Assembly: GCF_918797505.1 (NCBI RefSeq)
Contig: NC_092799.1
Coordinates: forward strand, 12,362,295 to 12,426,294
From: Bemisia tabaci
Lineage: Eukaryota > Arthropoda > Insecta > Hemiptera > Aleyrodidae
Direction of reading: 5' to 3'
Length of the DNA stretch: 64,000 nt
Shown: one piece after another, positions 33,701-48,700 of the stretch
Layout: each line of letters opens with the position of its first letter
Position numbering within the stretch: the stretch's first letter is position 1
Made by a program: the position numbers and the translations under genes
Notes under the pieces: model-generated
Told to the model about the DNA's origin: nothing
Database searches by the model: none
Seen by the model: the letters and a program-made list of their open reading frames with translations, nothing else

Positions 33701-36700
33701 ACTCGCATGCACCAGTGGCGATGTATAGATTCATCTATCATTTCAACTCATGGAAAAGGATCGATATACAGGGTGTTCGTAATGAGCTAATCAATAATCG
33801 ATTCTTTACCATACCTAAAATGGGGAAATATCGATACTTGATTATTCACGCGTTGCCACTGTTTTATACATCACGAGGAAAAGAAAACCACAATTCTCTT
33901 TTTTCAATTTTTACCAGCCATTCGACCGCTCGTTGTAACTTTTAGACATGGGACATAGCGTGCTGTTTTATGGGGAATGACGTCATTTTGGTACAGGATT
34001 TGGATCTTGTTCGTTACCTGTTATTTTTAAAAATATTCGTAGAATGTTGGATTTTATGCCAAAAAAATTGCGCACGGATTTTTTTTAAATTCCAGTGGAA
34101 GTTCTTAACTAACAATTTGCTTCTTCACCCGAAATAATTGTTTATTCTAATGCGTTTTCAATTTAAAACTTAGAAAATTTTGTTCGTTTCTCAGGCTTAA
34201 AATAAACCGAGTTCATTCATTTTTATTCCTTTCATTCATTATACTCAACGCAAGAGGTTTTTGTTAACATGTGCTTTGTAAGCTCCAAAATATTCCGAAA
34301 TAGTCAAGGGGCTTAGAGGACATGGCACATACGTGCAGTTTTTGCTATTTTTAAGAAGTACGTGTTTAAAGTTTCAAAATCAGATGGAGCTTAATGGTAA
34401 CAGGGCTGGATTTTCCTACTTGCCACCCATGGGCCGCCTGTATTTTGCCGTCCCCTTCTCATTCGTTTTGAAACATCAATTAAAACCATCAAGTGAACGT
34501 GCCAGCGGGGGAGAGGTGCATAAGACGCGTTTACTCGTATTGAACACATTTTTTGGGAAAGCCCTGTCAACACTACTAGCAAAAGGTCACGGAACTTTGC
34601 GCGAAAGTCAAGTTTCGTAAACCTATCTCTAATGGACAAGCCCTTCCATTCATAAGAAATGAACGAAAAAATTATGAAAGAACAAACACAAAATTTGGTT
34701 TAATGATTTTAACTTCCGCCGCCGCGCCGCGCCGACCGCACCGTGTTTAGCGCAATGCGTGAAGTATTCAAGCAGTCTTGTAGGCGCTAATAAGTGTTAC
34801 ATGCCGATTGCCGCGCCGAGGGCTTCTCCTTTTCATTTCAAGTCCTCGTTATCATTTCTCCCTAAGTCGCGCCGTTCCAGGCCAAATTGTGTGTTTGGTT
34901 TCTCTTTTAACTCGAAAAATTGAAGGTGCTGCCTCTTGTACTATCACTGAAAGACGACGAAATTAGAAATTACTATACTGTACTCTCAGGAAATGAGAGA
35001 TTTTGTAGCCTTTTCTCGTTTGTAATTTTTTTTTTCTAAATCCGATTTTTTTTTCCTATACATTCAAAAAAATTGCAAAATTTGCCGCACCCTAGATTTG
35101 CCGCCATGGGCCGCGGCCTGACCACCCCCTTAATCCGGCCCTGAATGGTAAAAAAGAAGTATAAACTTACGATTCGTTGCTTTAAAGTTAGATTTTAGTC
35201 GTGAATTTTCCACAGAATATACTTTCAAACTGGTTTTAGATAAGTTCATGAATATCTCATTTTTTTCAGAAACTGCACTTATGCGCCTTGTCCTCCAAGC
35301 CCGTTAGCTTGCCTAGAGAGGGAAACCTCAACGCCACTCCAAAAAAACTAAAATAAAGCTTTTGATGGGTAAATCGGCTTAGAAGAGACTTAAAGGCGCA
35401 GCGCTTGAAAACATGAAATTGACCCGGAGCTAACTCTAAGACGTTTCGTAACTGTTCGCTTAAAAATCGTCGTATTATGAAAAACTTGGTATGAGTTTTA
35501 ATCTTCCATGTTCTTCCTTAATTTTTTCATATCAAAATGCAGCTTTGTTCCTTCTAAAATTGACTTAAAAATAAATTAAAACTACGTGCAAAATAATTTT
35601 GATCACTGGGCTGGAGTTTTTTCCAACTGGTAACTCAAATCCCAGCCGAAAGGCTGGAAGTGGCTACAAATGCGAAAGCCCAACTTGACCAAAATAACTC
35701 TCATCAAAAAATTGCTTCCATGCTCCGGATCCGTTACCCTGTGGATGCTCTCATATTCTAATGAGTCTCGGAGGTTTTGCCATTCTTTTACCAAGCGCAG
35801 AAATGGAGAACAGAATTTTCGCGACCAATTTTTTAGAGGCTCCTTCGGTCATTAGCATACTGGAGATATTAAACTCGTTTTCACACCCGGACAGAATGAC
35901 TGATGAGTTCTGTTCTCTAGTCTTTTCCACGGATGATTTCGGCTCGCTCGTGGAGAAGAGCGTTGACTCCAAATTTACTAGAATTCGATCAACTTGTTTA
36001 GGCAAAAATACTGCCCAAAATTAGCCAATGGCGAGGCAAGTGGCAACGTGAATCCTTCTTCAGCCAAGTTGTAATTTCGTAGGGAAAATGTACCTTTTTA
36101 ATACTGATTTGCGATAGCTGTTCGTGGAAATATGACAACGCATTGTCCGCATCCCTCATCAATCGATATAAGAGGACAAACAGTGTCAATGAAGCAGGAA
36201 AAGTTACGAAGTCTACGGGTGAATTCTGCAAGAACAACTTATTTACAAAAGGTTTAAGGCTATGATAGTCGGTTTTGCTTCCGTTCCGTCGGAAGGCGCA
36301 ACTGAAGGGAGAGCCATACCTGGCGAGGTTGTGTTTTAATCGATCGAATTTTTCTTCTTAAGCCACCTGTCAAGATGTCAACAAATTCTGTTGCCATGAC
36401 TATTAGTGATCCCTTCGCCATCTGAAGGACCCATCGTTTGCGTGTTCAGATAACGGCGGATTCTCCTCGTAGTACGTTCGAGTACGGAGCGGAAATTTAC
36501 AGCTTGGAACTTACGTTCATTTACGATGGCATGATACTGAAACTGTTTTAAAATGTTGATTCAAACCTCTCTTACGTAACGGCTTGGAGTTCCTAAGTGG
36601 CGGGGAGAACTTGCGGGTAAGGCCATTTCTGCCGTGCTGAGGACAAACGTCGCATGGTCAGGCGATGGCAAATTTTCTTTGATAAAACACGAATTTCCTT

Positions 36701-39700
36701 ATAAGCTCAAGAATATTTTTCTCCCAATTGTTCAGCTAATTTTCTCGCAACTCCACCAAAAAGTTCTGAAAATTTCAAGGAAAAATATTCATAGCTTTCC
36801 TCAGAAATGAAAATTTTATCGAAGAATTTTTTGTAGATGAAACACAACATCAACAGGGCCAGTAAGTTCAGAATAAGCAGTCTGTTGATACACAATTCAA
36901 GTTTTCCATCCAGTGCTCTTTTCAGTCCTTTCTCTCAGATACGGATTGTTTTTCGATGAAACCTTCATTTTTAAGACTGATGCACAGGTCGATGAACTCC
37001 AGGGGATGGACACTGTCCAATTCACCGGTTGGCAATAATAAACTGAAAACCACGCGAGAATGGACGTTTCCGCATCCGGAAGTTACATCCCAACAAAGTG
37101 CGCGCGAAAAATCAGAATTACACACGAGAATTTGCTTAGAAATCCGGGGATTCACAGAAATTCGACAACAGGGTTCGAGCTAATTTGAGTGAGCGCGGGT
37201 GGATGTGTGTGGCTGTGGAAATGCCTCACCTGTGTTTGCCAAATCCATTTGCTGCTTTTCTGCCATTAGCGTGATTTTCAATTGGCTGTGAAATATTTAA
37301 CGTTTAATTTTTCTCGGGGACACGTGCATGCAGATTGTATAAGGTAGAGATCTAATGGAACAAATATCACGACTTTATAATGACTCCCTGTGACAAGAGT
37401 AGAGTCCCTTTATAACCCAGAGTTAAGACAACTCACTTTTGGTTAGGCTGAAAGTGGCCTAAAAAAAAATCCAATTCTGATTGGTTCTCGCTCATGGAGG
37501 CCGAAACGAGTGCACCAAGATGGCGGTACCTCGAATGTGAACAAAAGTAATGAAAATATAACTAAATTGTGGTTTATCAAGAGTGAATTGTTATTTTAAT
37601 CGCACCAAAATGAAAATATATTAAGAAATTATCCACTAATCAATCTAATTTTAAGGTTTTGATCAGTTTTTGTTGATGTTGTTGTTTTTGGATGACAGAC
37701 ATCGGAGGATTCCTTATCCTTATCCCTCAATATCGTTCGTTTGAGTGCACTCGTTTCGGCCTCCATGGCCAGCCAAGGCCGGCTGCCAGTCAGCTGATAA
37801 TCGAGTTGTCTTAACTCTGGGTTATAAAGGGACTCTAGACAAGAGCTTTGTGGACAGGGCTCATGAGTTAAAGACCGCCTTCCCGATCGTTGTTTCGCTC
37901 GTCGTTGCCACTGACGTCACTGACGCTTTATATTTCCCATTCATTCTTATAGCCCGAGCACTAACGAGCACACCCCATCCTTCCACTTCCACATAGTTCC
38001 GTTTAGCATATACGTCCAATTGAGATGTTTCATGTGTGAGAAATTTGCGATTTGACCGTTGATTCTGAAGTGAAACGTCGCGAGAAACACGATGGTGCCA
38101 CTGGTTTTCTCTAAAATCAACTCCCAAGCTCAAAAAAAGCTCTCAAGTCGAGGCCAAAATGGAGGAGATATCCCACGCTATCCTGAGAGTCCACCTCTAC
38201 ATCAAGCCGAACTTTCCATGCAAAGATAGGGAGCAAATACATTGACAGGGCTGCCACTTTATTTGGGGACTCTAAAACTGAAATCACGGCAACCCTGCTA
38301 ATGTATTTGCTTCCTATCTTTGCATGGAGAGTTTGTCTTGATGCAGAGGTGGACTCTCAGGATAGCGTGGGATATCCCCTCCATTTTGGCCTCAACTTGA
38401 GAACTTTTTTTAAGCTTGAGAGTTGATTTCAGAGAAAACAAATGGCACCATCGTGTTTCTCACGAACTTTTACGTAAGAATCAACAGTCAAATCGCAAAC
38501 TTCTCACACATGGAACATCCCCATTCACGGGTCAATCCCGGGCTCTTCGTAACGTCCCACGATCCTTCAGTCGTCAACAAAGTTTCAAAAAATTTCATAA
38601 AAATTTTGGGGATAAAAAGTGAAAAGTGACTCAACTTCTTGAATAGCGCCCGGCAACTCCGCTTAGCCGGCCAGGCCCGGACGATTTGCGAGGCACGCGA
38701 ATTTATGATCTTTGTGGGACCGTGTTAAGAGATCGTGAAGTAGTGACGTAGCGACGTATTCAAGGTGATCGAAATAAGCCCTGTCGTAAAAATTATCGCT
38801 TCAAGACGCCCGCCATGTGGCCCAGTTCACAAGCCATACATGTAAACATTACCCCGGGTGCATGGGGCTTTGACATACGTCCCGGATTACCCACTTAATA
38901 ACGTTTTGGCGTTATCAAATCACGGTTTTCAGCGCCTGCATATGTCAGGCCAGGCAAATACGGCGTTGAAAGGTCACGGTCATGGATTCGCACTCCGTCA
39001 ATGTTGGTGGAACTGCAAAATTATGCATTTCGATTGCAACGTTTTCATATTTCTGGCTTATACTTTCCGAGAGGAAACGGAAATCTAACCCATAACTCGT
39101 CGTTTTCCTAACGAAAGAACGTTATAGTTCAATGTTGCTAAATTTTCCCTCGCAAATTGCATTTTCATTGTGAGAATCTTAGGTATCTCTAACTGAAGAT
39201 TTCACTGATTTTTCTTCTGATCTCGTACAAAAATCAGACAAAATTTGGACACAAATTGCACAGGCATAATCTTGTGAAAAATCGAATTCTTCGAGTCAAT
39301 GGACCACTAGACATACACAAGGTATGAATTTCAGCATTCTGATACATGTTTCTTCACCAAAATTGCTCGTAAAACAAGATGCACACAACGAAAATTACCG
39401 AAATCAACTCCTTCCGAAGATATTTAATGATTCTTGGTGCGTAAATTAAAACCACCCGCTCATGAAAACTCAATGCTCTACGTGATTCACATCGCGCGCT
39501 AAACGTTATCATGACAGTCTCTGTAATAAAAAAAATCTGGCAACTTCAATCTTGACGCTTTGGCTTAGCTATAGCAAATTAAAAAAAAAAAGAGGAGCCA
39601 ACATCTTAAAACATTAAAATAGAGATACATGGTTTTGTACGTTGGCTACCTATCGCTTTGCTTTTCCGTCGATCTAACACAGAGTTTCAGATCTAAAGCC

Positions 39701-42700
39701 GCCGTTAAGATTCATCAATGCTCTCACGAGTTAACTCGTCTTGTATCTTTCCGATCAAAACTCCTCTGGAAAGAGACATTGGCGTGCTCATAAGAATGAT
39801 ATAAAATTGAAAAGAGCATCTAATGTCCCTCCTGAGGTTCCTGCAAAGTGGTAAACGACAGTGGCGTGGCGTGCTTTGCGATATATCGATTGATCTGCCA
39901 TTCAGACCTGTGGAAAAGGATCGATTATCAGGGTGTTCGCAACGAATACCTCAATGATCGATTCTTTACTATAGTCTCAAATGGGGAAATATCGATGTAT
40001 CGCAAGTGCGCCACGCTTTGGTAAACGAATGAAGAGCTGGAGCGACCCTGAGTGAGGCTGTTCTAGCGGAAGTTGGATCGAGTTAACACTGTGAACGCGG
40101 GTTTCCGTGTAGTTTCCGTCTGCGCGGGTTCATCCGATGCTCGGCCCAAGCCCGGGCCCCGGGCAGTGGCGTGGCGTGCTTCGATGTATATCGATTTTCC
40201 CCATTTGAAGTTATGGTGAAGAATCGATTATTCAGGTGTTCGTCGTGAACACCCTGTTTATCGATCCTTTTCTATAGGTTTGAATGGCATAACAATCGAT
40301 ATATCGCACTTCACGCCACGCCACGCCACTAGCCCCGGGGATCAGATAAATAGCCATGCATAGAAATCGTGCACCGCTTATTGTTAGCCACCGTGTCACA
40401 CTGTATACACGGTTCTAACACACAGCCTTGCCAAATCGGACGTCGAAATTTGCAAGCTTTGATCAGTGGCATTTCCTGGTGCAATAGGGGGTTTTTATTC
40501 TTCGACTTTTCGAAAATCAAATGTCTGACCCCCGCAAAAAAGTTGTCTCCACGGGTGCTCTGGGAAAAAAAAATCGCTTGAATCTAGAGTCCAGACGCTT
40601 GATAAGATTAACAAGGGAAAATATTCTTGATTAAATTCGATTTTTCCTTGAATCAAAGAGCCAAGCCTCTTGATTTACGCGGATTTCCTTTTGATTCAAG
40701 CAAAAAGTCCGATTAAATCAAGAGTATTTTTTCTTGTCCATGTTTTTAAGAGTCTGGACTCTAGATCCAAGCGACTTTTTTTTCCAGTGCGGATCCACAC
40801 ATTTCGGTAACAGGAGCAAGAGGAGGCTCAAGGGGGCTTTCCCAGGCAAATTTTCGAAATGTTAAATCATCTAATATGCAGTTCGAGTCAATTTTGTCAT
40901 GAATAATGACCAAATATAAGCTTTCTTCCTTCCTCTTTCCTCCGTCCCTTCCTTCTCTCTTTCTTCCTCCTCCTTTTTTCGAGCGATCGGGAGGGGCGCA
41001 GGGCGCACGCACCTTGCGCCCCTCATTGGATCTGCCTATACTGCCACTAAGGAAAAACGCCGTATGAACCTTCAGGCGTTGCCAAATTTCCTTTGATCAA
41101 ACTCGAATTTCCCGGTAAACTTATGAATATTCTTCTCCCAATTTTGCAGATTATTTTTTTTGCAATTTCACCTGAGGCCCATGAAAATTTCAAAGAAAAA
41201 TATTCATAACTTTCCTTAAAAATAAGCATTTTATCGAGGCAAATTTGGCAACTCTCGAATGTTCATACGGCGTTTTTCCTTAGTACGGCAGTATAATTGT
41301 CTGTCGGTGTGAAGTGAACTTACCAAGAATTTCAGCAGGATCTGATTATGCTGTAAGCGGTGCCGCAGCAGCCGACGAGTTTCCAAGCGGGAACTTCAAA
41401 ATTTGGAAAATCGAGTTTTTCCGTCATATTGTGAACATTTTTCACCCCTTTAAAATGTCTCACACATGTTCAACATACCTAGACCTAACTATTTTTACAC
41501 TTAGAGTTGAGATTCCACGTCAGAAAGTCGATATATTTGTTGCATATAGATTACCTCAATTTTCCACAGAACATAGAGGGTTTTTTTCATCGAAATCGGA
41601 GTTTTTGCGAATTTTTCTACGTCAAATCGATAGGTTTCTGGAATTGACATTGCTTTTGATCAAAGCACAAAGCGCCCTAGTTTCATCAAAGGCAGAGTCT
41701 GGGTTCCGGTTCTACCTCAGATTCTACCGAATAATAATTCTATGTTCCGGGGTTCCGGGTTCCGGTACGGTTCGCACGTCAGAATCACCTCAACATATAT
41801 GAGGGGCTTGGAGGACAAGTCGCATAAGTGCAGCTTTTGAAAAAATTGAGGTATTCATTATTTCAAGTTAAACCATAGTTTTAGTGCAAAATCTGTGAAA
41901 AATTCGCTCCCAAATTCCATTTTTTATGTATCAAAAAGTCAGTTTGAATTTTCTCACCGCTATAAGGATCCGTGTAATTTCGAAACCTCAAACACGCATT
42001 TCTCGAAATGGTAAAAACTGCACTTGTGCGCCTTGTCCTCCAGGCCCCTCATGTGGTCCTCACTTTGCAATTGAGAACTACAAGTTCTGGCTCATCCGTA
42101 AAAACATGTATGTGCAAAGAGAAAAAGATGGTACATACGTTGTTCTTAAACTGATCCAGAGATTGTTGTCCCTAATTGCAAAATGCAGCCCTCGTGATAA
42201 AAGGGTATTGTCTGTGTGTTCTAAATAAACGTGACATTTACGTGATACTACTATTCAACCACAACGGAGCTCGTGTTGCCTACCCAGTAAAAAGGCAAAC
42301 TACCAATGAGATAGAATCACCTTTTCACGTTTGGTGAGCGGATTTTTTGTCTGCTCTAAGTTAACTCGGCATTTAGGATGATACCACTATCCGATCACGG
42401 CGGAGCTAGAGTTGCCTACACTGGAAATTGTAGGCGAACTATCAATGCGTTAGGATCACTTTTTTTTTTGTTGGGTAACCCTGAATCCCTAGGCGTAGAG
42501 CGCCAGTGAATATGCTCCAGTGTAATACTTACTACACATAGGCTACCCTTCAGTTGTTTTCTTTTGATTGTCATAGTCCTGGTCATAGTCATTGTCCACA
42601 TACGATTATATCACTAATTTGGTGGCAATATTGTGGGAATATAAATCAATTATTAAAATTTATGTATCTTTTTTGTAGTTTTAATCGCATTGATCATGTT

Positions 42701-45700
42701 TCAGGGCCGCAGAAAAAAATGGAGCTGTCACTTCAGATCACACATGGAGAGATGGTTTTTATCAGGTTCGTTTTTTTGCATTGCTCTGAATTTCTCTCAC
42801 TTCGCGCTTTATATATCTTTGATTTTGAGTGGCATGACTTGGCAGAATCAGATTGAATCTAACTCGTGGGGAAAAATGAGTTCTTCCATAAAAATGCATA
42901 AATATGATGTAAATTTTGTAGTTGTAGTTACAGTTGCTTCAAGTGTCATCAATTCGAAAATTACCTCACAGCATTCCTTTGCTCGTCTATTCATAGAGTT
43001 ACAAATATTTGTCCATTAGTTTTCTTCTCATGACACCCTACAGAGCGTAGTTAACAGGAATTTAGGTATTTAGAATAATTTCAATGGAGATTACACCAAA
43101 ATTAAGTTAATTCTTTTTATTACCTGGATCCATCCGGTAAAATGATAAAACCATACAGCCATACAATTTAATTCTTTTCGTTTACCTTTTAAATTTTTAA
43201 ATCGTATTATTGCGTGAAAATTTTCATATACATTCACCGGATATGAAAAGTCGCATTATATAGGAAGGGCTCGGAGGACAAGGCACATAAGTTCAGTTTT
43301 TGAGGAAATTGAGATATTAATGAATTCAAGTGAAATTATTATTAATGCATGTGCTGTAAAAAATTTGTACAATCGGTTTTGGTTGTAAAATGACCATTAA
43401 TTTTGCATTTCCTTTTGTAATTATTTGTGAAATACCGAATATTAAAAGTCTCTAACGCAAAAGCGACGAAGTACGTTTTTAATCTAAAATTTAAGAAAAA
43501 AAAACAAGCAGTGAACTCCAACACAATGTGTTGATAAGGCGCGTCATTAACTCGCACATATCAACCCCTTTAGTTTTCATTTACAGAGATTTCAAAAAAG
43601 GCAAGCAGCACAACAAGAGAATTCACGATCCAACAGTGCAAGGTCAACGACGCACCTTGACGAGACCGTGTATTGTGAATCTAGAAAGCTATTCGAACAA
43701 ATTTAAGTTTTTTGATCTGCCTCAAGCAAAATCTTATCAGATTCTTGAAGAAAAGTGCTACGGAAAAATTTAAGCGAAGAAAGGAAAAATTCTGTCGAAC
43801 TCCTAGAAGATAAAGTCGATTTAAAGGTATTTTGGGGCTAAAATACCCAAATCACCGGTATTATAAATCCCGTTATATTATTGAAAAGAGATTTACTCGA
43901 TATAAATGCAATTGTATTAAATATGTCTTGATTTTTTTATTTGAAACGTCATTTCATGCAAAGAAGCTTAACCATGTCCATGCTTTATTCATTCATGAAT
44001 TGAAAGTAAGCAATCCACATCCCGAAAATCTACCGATTTGCCGTTAAAAATTGCAGAAACTTGATATACCAGGTCGATGTACCCACTCTTTGAATTTACC
44101 AATCGATTTAGTGAGTGCACGTATGTGAAAGTCAAAATGCTATAGTCATTTTGGGTGCATTCATTTTTCATGAAACAATTGTAAGTAATTTCAATCCCGA
44201 AAAACCATACATTTTCCGTATAAAATCGAAAAAATCAAAATATGTCGACTCCCTGACGTGAAAATTAAATTCTACGTGTGAAAATACTTATGTATCGATA
44301 TGCTGAACAGAATGCCCGCCTCTCCTCGTAATTTGCAAACCGTTCCTATACTCATCTCAAAATTTTTCTCAGAGCTTTGTGTTATTATCAGCTTCCATTT
44401 AAACCCCGGTTTGATGGCCGATTCGGCTGCCCAAAAAGCAAGCCATTTTTGAAGGGCTCTATGAGAAATTCGTGATATTATCAGCTCTCAGGAAATCACC
44501 CCATGGGTAAAATTGCTGGTATAAATTTTCGAGAGCTTAAAATAATCGTATTCAAGAAACTAAGGCATTAAACTATGGAGTCAATTTCGTTTTAATAATG
44601 TAACGGGATTTACTTGTCTTCAGGTCAAAACTCATACAAGGAAGCCCCTTGCAAGAGGCTAATTTTTTGTAATTTCACTCAATTTTTTCTCCTTTTTATA
44701 ATTGAATTGCTTGTCACATTCTGAGGTCAATCATATTAAATTGTAATTTATACATTTCTTTTTTTCCCCCTTCATTTTATTTTTTGTTTGGAGAAGTTTT
44801 GTTGATTTCTTCGGATTTCGAATACTGTAACTTCTCTTCTATTTGGCCGATTTTTATGAATGAGACCTCTTTTAATTCGTGTTTCAACGGAGAGTAAGGA
44901 AAAAATTGCTAAAAACTCGCGAAACAATTTTTTTTGAAAATTGGGCGAATCCTAGCGTGACGGTGAAATGGTTAATGAAGCGTAAGTAATTGGGCGAGGG
45001 GCTGAGGATCCCGGCCTAGCTTGGCGACCGTCATTAGCTATTGTTCGTAGAGACGCCGACGCAGTGATCAGGAGCGTGGGGAAGAGAGGGGTAAGTGGAT
45101 TCCTGTATGAGCCACGTTTAGCTAATGGTCTAATGAGTCTCGAGGCTCATCACAGATTGCACTTACACAGATTGCACTGTATTTCTTAGTTTTAATAAGA
45201 AATAAAATATAATTCTGTAAAATTAGTAAATAAATACCAAGACAATTATTCAGGATGTCAAAGACTGACTGAAAACTTTTTATTAACCTCATATTTTTTT
45301 TTTTTTTTTTTTTATTTTTTTTTTTTTTTATTTTTTTATTTTTTTTTTATTTATTGGTATTTTAACAACAATCTACAATATATGTATTCAGTTGACTTTG
45401 GATAGGACGCCTCACAATATGATCACTGGCATATTAAAACGGGTGGGGAGGAACTTAGCATTCTAAATTCTTCAGGAGATAGCGCTAGCGGTGGTTCACG
45501 AATGAAAAGCCATGACGGCGAGCGATAAAAATATTATTATCAGCTGACACTGACATTGTTGTCAGATGAACAGCACTATCAGAGCACGGGTACCAACTTT
45601 TGAAAAGTATAACAGAGGTGTGGAGATCTGTCAAAGCAACGTTTTGAACAAAACGGAGGAGTTAAATTCTCATTCCGAGAGTGCCGACCTGCTCAGCCAT

Positions 45701-48700
45701 CCTCGAATCAGTTCGCTTGATTCTGCTTATATATGCATATTTTAAATCAGCGCGTCGTACTCTTAGGCTTTTTTTAAGAAAACCAAGTAACGTAGACTCT
45801 TGGTATTCACTGCACATAAACTAGAGAGCCCCAGAATGAGAAACAACTTTAAATCATAATTATTGACGGATAAATAAACTTTTTACACGCTTTGGAAAAT
45901 CTCAGAAGTTCGCGGTAGTCACTTTTCGGTAAGGAACTAAGGGACTCGGTTATTGTATCGAGCAGGGTTCGAAACGATCGCAAAGGCGGTATACTACGTA
46001 TACGCGCCAAAATTGTAGTCTCATTAAATTACATATCCAATTAAATGGAAAATGGAACATCTGTTTCAAAAATATGCGAAACTTGATAGACTTTTAAATT
46101 ATTACCTCATCTAAACTATCCTCTGAGAGGCTTTACTGGACGAAATGCTTGACTTTCCTATTTATTTGCGACGGCTAGGTACATAAACTAGGTACACTAC
46201 TGCTGTGCTAAGGAAGAACACCGTATGAACCCTCAGGTGGTGCTAAATTTCCTTCGATAAAACACGAATTTTCTGATAAACTTGTGAATATTTTTCTTCC
46301 AATTTTTCAGAAAATGTTGTTTGCAACTTTACCTAGCGTTCCTGAAAATCACTAGGAAAAATATTCATAGCTTTCCTCAAAAATAAACATTTTATTGGAG
46401 GAAATGGGGCAACTCTCAAATGTCCATACGACGTTTTTCCTTAGCAATGCAGTGCAGGACAGAGCAGGCCATAAAAAAACCGTAAAGTAGAAGGATGCGG
46501 GTGAGATAATAATTTGTGGCAATCGCGTTGCAGTGCGATTGATTGCTTGCCGTTAGGACCTCGTTTTTTGCAAGTGAGAACCATTAGCCAATCGATCATG
46601 CCCTTCGGTGAGGGTCAGTGTGTAACAATGTCACTTGCATAATTGATTTGCATTGTAAGTGCAGCAAGCAAAGCCAATTTGGCCGACCAGGTTTCCATAG
46701 ACAGACGTCGTCGGTTTGTGCTGAATTTTTTAGATGACACCTGATATAGAGTGCTGGAAAAAAACATGTGTGGTAAAATTCCACGGGTATGACGGACGAA
46801 AATCAATTGTCCGAGTTTATTTTTGCCTACAATATGTTCAACAGGCAGAATCAATCGGTGAAAATCGACGAATACGACAGAGTCTTTCATAATTTCGAAT
46901 ATAAGACATCACAATTTATCCTGTGTAATTGGCCTGTTGCAAGGTGCGGGGATTTGCGAATTGATGACTGATTCCTATGGCATTCACGAAAAGAACGATG
47001 GCGTTATTATAACATCTTGAAATCACCTCCCAATCTCAAAAAAGCTCTTTTAGAAACCGATCCATTCAAAGCTTTCAATTTTACACGAGAACGGATCCGG
47101 TAAACTCGTGACGTCCTAGTACACGGCAAACCTGGTCTCTCACTGAAAAAAAATTCTCGGGGTTTTTACCAAGGTCCGTTGGTACCTTTAACATCTCACT
47201 TTTTTTACCAATTATTGGTAATTTTACCAAGATTGACTAGTGCGCTTACCTAAAAACCGGCATTTTTACTGTTTTTTTTCAGGTAAGAATACCACTTTGA
47301 TTGGTAATCAATTACCGGTAACTTTGCCATTTTATCTCGGTAATTCTACCACAGTCGATAAAAAATATTGGCGTTTTTACCAAGGTCCAGTAAAATTACC
47401 GAGGAAGTTGAATAATTTTACCGAGAACCAATTCCATTAATGTTAATTTTACCAAGAAAAAACTGGGATCAAATAGAACCTTGAATTCTTAGTAATTTTA
47501 CCCTTTTCTTAGTAAATACACCGAGATTTTTTTTCCGTGCTTCATCATATCAAGCGGCCGCGAATCAATTCTTTGAGGAGAAATGAAAAAAATATTTTCA
47601 GTATAATGGATGTATAATGATGAATAATGAATATTTTGAGTATAATGGCTTTCTTGCTTCACATGACAGCAATGAAGGTTACAGGAAAGCCCACTGCCTG
47701 GTCGCAACTCCCATTTTCGTCTCTGAGAATCAACAGCATTATTAATCTTCGTTGATGAGACTACACAGAATCGAGGTCTATGACCCGCGGACACATGAGC
47801 TGCAATACAAATACAAATATGTGAGCTATCCGGTATCCAGAGCTGTGAACACAACCGATCAGCTCGCTTTCTCAATGACCGTAACATGAGCGGATAAAAT
47901 GGAAAGGCAAGGGATCGTGTCAGAATTTTCAAAGACGTGGGCCACGAACAAAATCAGCTAGATTATTTCATGACCCCCGCAGAAAGAGAGACTCTAGAAT
48001 TACTTCACAGAGCAGTGATCGGATGTCTAGGGATTTATCCCTATATCTACAGGGATTTTCCAGAATTTCTAGGGATCTAGGGATTTTTTAGACAATCTAG
48101 GAATTTTTTTCATGAGGTTAAAGTACGCAAAAATCGACTTTTTAACCTCAATTTTAGCTTTGATTAAGGAAAAAATTCTACGTTAAAAATGACGGTTTTT
48201 TCCAAAATCTAGGGGTTTTTGGGGATATTTGAGCAAATCTGGGGATCTAGGGATTTTCATCGAAATCTAGGGATTTGTTTTCTTCCCCGCTAGGGATTTA
48301 ATATCGGATCACTGCCACACAGGCAATTTTTTTCAGAGAGCACTTATTATTATTGCGATGTTTATTCTTATTGTGCATTGATTAGCATTCTGACATTAAT
48401 AAATGAACGGAAAAAATTAAATTACTAATTTAACAATTAAATTGCTAACTAAAAGTGACTGCAACGTCTCAACGTAGATTTTACAACAAAAAAATGCTAC
48501 TTTAACCACTATTGCGAGCTACTTTAATGGTTGGTTAATGTAGCATTTTTTTGTTGTAAAATCTACATTGAAACATTGCAGTCAATTTTCTCAACAATTG
48601 AATTGTTAAATCAGCAACTTATTTTTTTCCGTGTGGACAATTTGCAGGTGTTGGAAAGAACACGTGAACTGAATACGTGAAAATCCATGGTTTATAAATT

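Noticed and set aside
47498..47932. 144-codon minus frame
   Set aside because: Runs into R2, has no domain and no splice-site support.
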